DNA from: Rostratula benghalensis
Lineage: Eukaryota > Chordata > Aves > Charadriiformes > Rostratulidae
Reading direction: 5' to 3'
Assembly: GCA_013399305.1 (NCBI GenBank)
Contig: VXAI01000468.1
Location: 62,001-126,000, forward strand
DNA length: 64,000 bases
This document shows positions 58,516 through 64,000 of the stretch, in pieces. Under the pieces are notes generated by a model that worked only from the letters and a program-made list of their open reading frames with translations, was not told where the DNA came from and did not search any database. Made by a program: the position numbers and the translations under genes. The number at the start of each line of letters is the position of its first letter. Within the stretch, counting starts at the first letter, position 1.

Positions 58516-61500
58516 CTTAAGTTCAAGACTGCTCTCCTGGTCAAGTTCTCCCAGTACACAAGTGGTACAAAGAGGCAGAGAGGAATGGCTCATGTACTTG
58601 GTCTTGCTAGCCTGGTGGTGCAGGTGGTCCTGCAGATCTATGCAGAGACCAGGAGCTCCCTTTCCTGAGTTCAGAACAGGGATGCTCAGGTGACTCTTGT
58701 TCCATGGTGCTCCTCTGTGACTCTGTCTGTGTTCCAAAAGACATAGGTGCTCAGCAATAGGGCTGAGGTTGAAATGCGTCTTGTTGATGTGAGAGGACAT
58801 GCATATGTGAGAGAAAAGACCCTTACGAAGTTTGCTATTGTCTCTCTATGGCACTTCTCAAGTAGTGATATCTACCAAAATCAAGTATTTCCTAAAGACT
58901 AAGGAGTGAAGATGATGGTCTGATTTCTTCTCTAACAGGGGTAGCTTCCACCACTGGCTGTGAGCCTTAACAAATCAGTGATTTCATCAGCTGCTTAGTA
59001 AGTAAATCTACTTTCTTGTCCTCCTGTTTAGGCTTTGGTTAGTTCTGTGTTAGCTCAAGAAAACTCTAGTCATTACCACCAACATCCAAAATGCTTGGTG
59101 AAAATTCAACTCCCCATATTTCACCTAGATCTTCTCCAGCCCATGTTACCAACAGGCGCAAAGAAAAGTATAAATAATTAGAAGGCAGGAACAGGAGCAT
59201 ATTGTAATTGTTTCTCTTTGAGATGAAAAGAGATGCTGCAAAATATCTGCACTGTGAAATATATTCAGGTATGTTAAACAGGAATGTGGAGATGCTTGGC
59301 ATAATTTATTCTTCTAATCATAAAGATCCATCCTGAAATGAGACATTACAGTATCTTTAAACTTCATTTGCGCTCAAATAGTTCACCATAAAAGCTTGAT
59401 TAGTGCCAACAAAATTCAAGCCAATGCTGAAAAAGGATTGCTGTGTCAGGCAGGAACAGATTTTCACAGGTGAATAGACAGAACTTTTCTAACTGATAGA
59501 AATGAAGTTATCTGTTTTGTTCTGATAGTTTTGTAGACCTTCTATCCAAACAGCATTATTTGGTCACTTAGTCTTCCCTTCTGTGTATCTCAAACCATTA
59601 CATTTCGCCTCGATATTTATAAGCTGATCCTATTAAGCTGTGCTAGACAAAAGGCATTTCAGCCATAGAGAGATAAAATTACTGTGTGCAAAGAGTCTCA
59701 AGACTAAAGTACCATTATCATCCACAACTGCAAAAGTGAATAATTCATTTGATAGAACATGTTCAAGTGACTCTTGAAGGTGATCCAGTAAAGGAAAGTG
59801 AGAAAATGCTATTTCTAGACATATAACCTTTAAAAACTGGAGACAACACAGAAGCAGATACCTCTGTGATGCTTTTGGCTAGGCTAGGAAATGTTGCAAA
59901 GCAGTGCACAGCTGTGTCTGGAACTGTAAAAATGTGCAGGCCACACAAAGCAGTGCTGGAGAATGAAGTTCAGACTTCTTGATCTGCCTCCTCTAGATTC
60001 ATCCCAGTAAAGCCCCAGAATGTTATACAATTTTTTAGAAATAGAAATGAGCATGTAACTCTCTCACCATACTGGTAGGTTGCAATAGCTTGTCCTGTGT
60101 TGTATGGATTCTGCAGATTCAAAAGACTTGTCCCCATAGGGAAAAGGAGTAAAAAGCACAGGTGGGCAGAGCAGATTTAAAAGCTGTGACTGTGGTTACT
60201 CTTTGGCTTTTACTGCACATCTTGACAAGAGGGTTTTTAAACATGCATTCTTAAGTGTTACTATTATTTTTATTTGAATTGTCCATCTTTTGTCAGAAAG
60301 ATTTGGTACTAGATTGTGCAAATGGCCAAATGTCTGATACTGAGATTTTCGTGACACTTTAAGGTTGGTTAAGCCAAACATCTACACTGGTCAAGAAAGC
60401 AAAATCTGCAAATTAAGCATTTGCAAGCTCAGTGACAGAGTTATTTTACTGAGTAGAATTTACTACAGATGCATTTTTACTATGATATAAGTTCATTGGA
60501 TTTAGTGGGGTTAGAGGAGACATAAAATTTGAGGAAGATGGAAACAGGAAAAGTTCTGTATATTTTAGAGAGAAGTGAGTGAACAAACTGCCCCGTATAC
60601 CTTTCACTGAATGGACAACTGTGTTGTGTTTACACACTATTTCTTTGCCCCAGTCATGCTGAATTCCATCTCTCTTCTCCCCAAGTCTTTTTGTTTCTCA
60701 GCGACTTTCCATTTTCTGCTTCAAGATGTTTGTGATCTCAGAGGCACAGTACCATTTCTAATTCCTTTGCCTTTTGACCCAGACCCTGCTTTCTCTCCTT
60801 AGTGATGGAGTTCATTTATAATCCTTTCTCCTCAGGTGATCATAGCTGATTACCTGAAATCAGCAAGTCACTTGTTAGGAGAATGTCATAAAACACCGAA
60901 TTTGGAAAAGCCACTGTGTTGCTTCACTTCTGTAGCACAGCTGGCTGATTACCCTCGGCATCCAAAAATGTGTTGCTTGCCCTGCCACCTGGATGTCCCT
61001 GTCAAGATTGATTGCATGCTGTATTAGGCACTGACCATGCACATGGTTAGATACTGTTCCTCCTGAAGAAAGGTCAATTTACGGGGAACAAGGAAGAAAG
61101 AGGTAAAAGTGACAGGTTTAACTCCAACAGTGGACAACCACCAGGTGGGAAAAACCATGCCTGTTCATTTCAATCTAATGACCAATGCTCCAGTAACAGA
61201 AAAGTCCAGGTTTTACCCCTTTTACCAGCCTTCTTCCTCTCCTCCCCTTCTCAGATAACACAAAAATGACACATCCTTCTCGTCTTGGTTCATGATGGGA
61301 GAGGGAGATGCTCTACGTCCCACTTTGTGAACAAGCTGATGGTCTATAGGAGACAAGTCACTGAGATTCTTTGGGATTACCAGGCTAATAAATAGAGAGC
61401 AGGAGTCTGTAGGATGGTGTGATTAAATGTACCTGGCTATACAGTCACCCTCTGACAACCAGAACTGTATGCCACCATTTTACTCACCTTTTATAAAGCA

Positions 61501-62190
61501 TTTTAATATAATTTTTAAAATATCTGTAATCTGGAAGAGGACATGAAAAAATTTCCTAATTTTCATCTTCACCAATAATTATGCTGACTTTGCATAGGTT
61601 TCTCTGTGATGGGGTAACAAAATGACTGCTGCACACATTAGAAATATTAGTCCACTTCCATCATGATACTCTCTTTTATGCATCCTCACTTACAGTAAAA
61701 GTGTGGCTTTTTCCTGTGTCTGAAACTCTTGATTTCCGTATTGTCATTCATTACATTTCTGAAATATGATGTCTTATTTGACCTTAAATCCTTGGAAAAC
61801 TCTCTACATACTTCTTTCTTGGCTCATTTTGCTTCCCTCTTGAAGCAAATCCATTAGACTCAAAGAATTACTCATTTTGATCACTTCCATAAAATGAGTT
61901 TCTGGCAGCAATTAGTTCTCGCACACAGAGTAACTTTTTCACACTGACAACTGAAAAAATTTTGGCAAAATTTGATATATGTTTTACACATTGTGTTTTA
62001 TGTTTCTTATATAATTGAACTTGAAAAACACAAGATTCTGTAGCAGGGGATCCAAAGTCTTGGAGTTAGAGATTAGCACTTCGGTTTTTTATAGATAAAA
62101 TAATTAATTTACTATTTACTCTGAAAAGCTGTTATCCAGAGTTTTAAATGGTAATCCCATAGCAGGGACTGACTGATCTGACATAGATAC
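58516..62190. other. unique non-coding sequence, nothing recognised
   Basis: About 3.7 kb without recognised repeats or coding frames. All open frames are under 100 codons. Confidence 0.5.
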
Positions 62191-62250
62191 TTTGGTTTAA
62201 AGTTTGGTTTAAAGTTTTTCATCTTTTTCTTTGTTTTTTTTTTTTTTTTT
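62191..62250. repeat. 12-bp tandem duplication and T-run
   Basis: TTTGGTTTAAAG occurs twice in tandem (62191-62202, 62203-62214), followed by a T17 run at 62234-62250. Confidence 0.9.
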
Positions 62251-64000
62251 AAAAGGAAAGGTCTTGCAAATTACTTTGGTGTTGGCATCGTTATATACAT
62301 ACATAGCACAAACGTAGAGTAGTTTCAAAGAAGCTAGACTGATTTGAAGACTGAGACACCTGACAAATTAGGTACTGTGCTTAAAACCAGGCAGCAAAAG
62401 CAAGAAAAACTAAATATGGGATCAAATTTAACATCTGGACGAGACTTACGGTCCAGGGTAAAGCCAAAGCCCAGCAAACAAAAACGTCAAGAAGGATCGA
62501 AACGCATGCAGTACAGCCAATCAGGCATCAGAGAAGGGCCAAAGTCCACCCAACAGGGAAAGGTGGGCAGCAGGGTCTATTTGGAGAAAAGCAGAGCTCC
62601 AAGTTCACTTACCAAGATGTACTCTCAAGCCCAGTAAGTTCTTGCTCTCCATGTTAGAGCAACAGGGTCCTCTCAATTCCACTGTACCCAGGACTGTAAA
62701 GCAAGATGGAAAACCATGAATTAGGGACAGAATAAATAAGATTGCATGTGGAAACAGGCAATTTAAGAAGCAACCTTGACATTAATATTTGTTGGTTGAG
62801 TGAATTACACAGTCAAATACCCATCAGTGCACAAATGTCTGGTCTCAGGAGTGGATTGAGAGCTCTACCTGTTTATAGCCTGGAAGTTTATGTTTTGTGT
62901 TGAGTTTTCCCAATCAAACTGCTTTGGGCAGTTTAGACAAGGCATATGGGCTTATACTTCCAACTTCTGTTAAGGTCCGAAATCCCACACAATCTGCTGT
63001 CCTCAAGGCATCACACACCTTTAGTTTCCTGTTGCACCTCAGAAGGCAAAAGGTGCAAAAGTAAAAATTATAGTATGCTGGAGGAGGAGAACAAACCAAA
63101 TTTTCTTGCCACTCCAGAAGCCTGCACTTAATTTGTATTTTACTAACAATCTCTGGTAATGGCTGCAAAAAAAATATAGACCCCTTTAATTATAATAATA
63201 CACACTATAAAAATACTAAACTATTTCAGTGGCCAACACAAAAAAAAAAAAATGAGGCATGCAGGAGGGAGTCAATAATATGGGGTCAAAATAAAAATAA
63301 TTTTATATTTTTCCTCATCTGATCTACATTTCTCATTTGTCTTGGGGTTTTCTTATGAATTAAGACTATGTTAAGAAACAGAGGGCTACTTTAAGATATG
63401 AAAACAAACATGATCTGAAAACCATGTCTTTTTGAGCAATTCGTTTTCATTAATTGTTCCCTTCTTTAAGTTTCCAAGCAAAGAGTGAAAAAATATATAT
63501 CTAGGCAGAAAGTCAAAATTCCTTTAAAATGTGGGGTGTTTTTTTTTTATTATTTTGCTTTAATTTATTGCAAGCTAACTCCAGGAGGTAATTACAGCCA
63601 GTTTTTTGTATTATTTTTGACACTGAGCCTAAAGTTTAAACTGAGTCCCGTGAAAGATTTGACATCTGCAAACCATAGGCAAAATGATGGTCTTTTCCTG
63701 CAGTAGGTTATGACGCTGGAAGCCCTGTGAGAAACAAATTTCTGAGGGGGTTTGCTGTTCAGCTGGACTGAAAATGAGCCAGGACTCAGACCACAGGGCA
63801 ACAGTGCTGTCCCAGAATTAGGGCAGGTGGCTAGAGGGAAACATTGGCTGCTTAAATGTTTCCGTGTGGCCGTGAACTTATTTAAGAAAACATTCAACAA
63901 CATTGACTCTGATCTCGAGCGTCTGGGTGTTCAGATGTACAGGTTGACACAGCCCAAATTTAACATTCAATAGCACAGTTCCTTCTGGGGAAAAAAAAAA
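62251..64000. other. unique non-coding sequence, nothing recognised
   Basis: A K/Q/S-rich 97-codon frame (62344-62637) stands out by composition but has no recognised domain. A-runs occur at about 63239-63252 and at the very end. No repeat family was recognised. Confidence 0.5.

Noticed and set aside
62344..62637. 97-codon basic K/Q/S-rich frame
   Set aside because: Composition is unusual, but there is no domain, promoter or splice evidence, and a chance frame is the simpler explanation.

Overview
The window looks like a stretch of bird nuclear genome with no recognisable gene. Three things point to a bird. CR1 LINE 3' ends occur on both strands and span a wide range of ages. There is a solo LTR of the avian ERVL type (TGT...ACA, about 752 bp) with a near-perfect 5-bp target-site duplication. 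Several worn MIR/L3-type repeats shared among amniotes are also present. Overall the sequence is AT-rich, with homopolymer runs and CpG depletion outside one cluster. There are no bacterial features such as operons, ribosome binding sites or CRISPR arrays. Three N runs (2009-2167, 23327-23531, 35437-35495) are assembly gaps.

Layout. 1-8 kb: unique AT-rich DNA with a few faint MIR remnants and a 15-bp tandem duplication. 8.2-8.55 kb: a CR1 3' end on the plus strand. 13.1-13.6 kb: a longer, older CR1 on the minus strand. 14.5 and 36.45 kb: two copies of a short, partly self-complementary ancient repeat. 16.2 kb: a short minus-strand CR1 3' end. 17.5-18.1 kb: unique AT-rich DNA that could be conserved non-coding sequence. 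20.97-21.09 kb: a purine tract with a G-quadruplex motif. 21.5 kb: a MIR. 23-32 kb: largely featureless, including an AT-rich block near 27.3-27.96 kb. 32.7 kb: an old CR1. 35.4 kb: a (TTCCC)n array interrupted by a gap. 37.64-38.02 kb: the best-preserved CR1. 39.15-39.5 kb: an old CR1. 40-49 kb: unique sequence with a second G4 motif and a candidate conserved block near 47.5-48 kb. 49-54 kb: MIR remnants, a local CpG cluster (51.76-52.0 kb) and the solo ERVL LTR. 57.3-58.5 kb: a nearly complete MIR-like SINE, an L3/CR1-type fragment and a minus-strand CR1. 58.5-64 kb: nothing recognised.

No ORF could be tied to a protein family. The longest open frames (about 100-150 codons) either lie over transposon sequence, begin at non-ATG codons, or have the low-complexity composition expected of AT-rich non-coding DNA. 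The best reading is an intergenic gene desert or the inside of a very large intron. I found no gene system here, described or undescribed. The items most worth a second look are the CpG cluster, the G4-capable pentanucleotide array, the ancient repeats, and several unique blocks that should be tested for cross-species conservation.
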